From an uncultured Eubacterium sp. (lineage in GTDB: Bacteria > Bacillota > Clostridia > Lachnospirales > Lachnospiraceae): a stretch of 6,429 bases of DNA. The translations under genes were made by a program, and so were the position numbers. The notes under the pieces were generated by a model. The model saw nothing but the letters and a program-made list of their open reading frames with translations, had not been told where the DNA came from and made no database searches. Each line of letters starts with the position of its first letter. The first letter of the stretch is position 1. Below, piece after piece: positions 6,007 to 6,429 of the stretch. Where the stretch lies: NCBI GenBank assembly GCA_905236295.1, contig CAJOQF010000174.1, positions 1-6,429 on the forward strand, given 5' to 3'.

Positions 6007-6429
6007 TTACTTTGCCTCAATCTCATCCCAGTTGATGCCTGCGATGAGCTCTTTTAACTCTTCTACCGACGAAGCCTGAAGTCGTGTGCTCTTGATCTCG
6101 TATCTGTCCTCGAAACGGTCTTCGTCCGGACGCTTGTGATCACCCTTTCTTTTTGCTTCTGCCCTCTCCTCAGCTCGCTTCTCCTCGGCAGCCTTTTTCT
6201 CCTCAGCGCGTTTTTCCTTTGCCTCGTCTATGCGCTCACGCTGCTTCTCACTAACCTTCTCGAGCTCAGCAAAGAGGTTGTATGATCCATCTGCGTTCAT
6301 CGAGATACCGATGTTTGTAACCGATACTCCGTCCTCGGATTGCTCTGCGATCTCCTCAGCAAGACTCTTGGCCTTGTCAACCATTCCCTCCATCTCTTCA
6401 AGTCTGGCAGATGCGTATTCCTCATCCTC
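6007..6429 (-). CDS. Charged coiled-coil hypothetical protein, C-terminal 140 residues (start outside the window)
   Basis: I do not recognise a named family. The frame stays open to base 6429, adding about 12 residues (EDEEYASARLEE) ahead of the first Met at 6393. That Met has no ribosome binding site, and the preceding residues continue the same helix, so the gene is almost certainly cut by the window edge. Visible parts: a helical segment (MVDKAKSLAEEIAEQ), a short non-helical stretch (VSVTNIGISMNADGSYNLF), then about 45 residues dominated by Glu, Lys, Arg and Ala (EKRAEEKKAAEEKRAEERAE), predicted as a long helix or coiled coil. It ends in a tail with SVEELKELIAGINWDEIEAK. There is no cysteine, no membrane segment and no signal visible. 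A terminator follows. Its neighbour is also Cys-free with a charged helical C-terminus, so the two may belong to one process; nothing here fixes the function. Confidence 0.85.
   Translation of the reverse strand, partial: EDEEYASARLEEMEGMVDKAKSLAEEIAEQSEDGVSVTNIGISMNADGSYNLFAELEKVSEKQRERIDEAKEKRAEEKKAAEEKRAEERAEAKRKGDHKRPDEDRFEDRYEIKSTRLQASSVEELKELIAGINWDEIEAK

Noticed and set aside
6130..6240. Tandem repeat in the right-edge gene
   Set aside because: The repetition is codon-level low complexity from a Glu/Lys/Arg/Ala helix; no unit repeats exactly enough to call a DNA repeat.

Overview
The window reads as ordinary chromosome from an anaerobic Clostridia bacterium, most likely a Lachnospiraceae (Roseburia/Butyrivibrio/Lachnospira-like). 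This rests on the [FeFe]-hydrogenase maturases, strong GGAGG-type ribosome binding sites, moderate GC, and two Cys-free, charged hypothetical proteins of a style I associate with that family. Genus cannot be fixed from the sequence alone. I see no mobile element, CRISPR array, tRNA or rRNA, and no gene-free stretch longer than 300 bases.

Layout. The left edge (1-817, + strand) is the C-terminal two thirds of argininosuccinate synthase (argG). A strong hairpin at 847-893 has T runs on both sides and separates it from a convergent block. Everything to the right is on the - strand. Read in transcription order from the right edge, it runs: (i) the 3' part of a coiled-coil hypothetical protein whose start lies beyond base 6429, ended by a good terminator; (ii) a sigma-28 (SigD)-like promoter, a 5' leader with a GC-rich hairpin, and a 510-residue protein with no cysteine; (iii) hydE; (iv) hydF; (v) a 48-residue single-span membrane protein at 1744-1890; (vi) a six-transmembrane voltage-gated K+ channel, probably with its own extended -10 promoter.

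How they work together. HydE (radical SAM) and HydF (GTPase/scaffold) build and deliver the 2Fe subcluster of the [FeFe]-hydrogenase H-cluster; the third maturase, HydG, is not in the window. The small membrane protein and the channel follow hydEF closely enough to be co-transcribed, but no functional link to hydrogenase is proven. The 510-residue protein is the best candidate for undescribed biology: it has no recognised domain, no signal peptide and no cysteine, and it sits behind a flagellar-sigma-like promoter. That combination suggests, without proving, a late flagellar-regulon or flagellar-exported product.

Starts that differ from the longest open frame: hydE is placed at ATG 4205 instead of TTG 4241, the 510-residue protein at ATG 5828 instead of 5846, and the right-edge gene is treated as running off the window. 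The channel start (ATG 1703 or TTG 1697) is left open.
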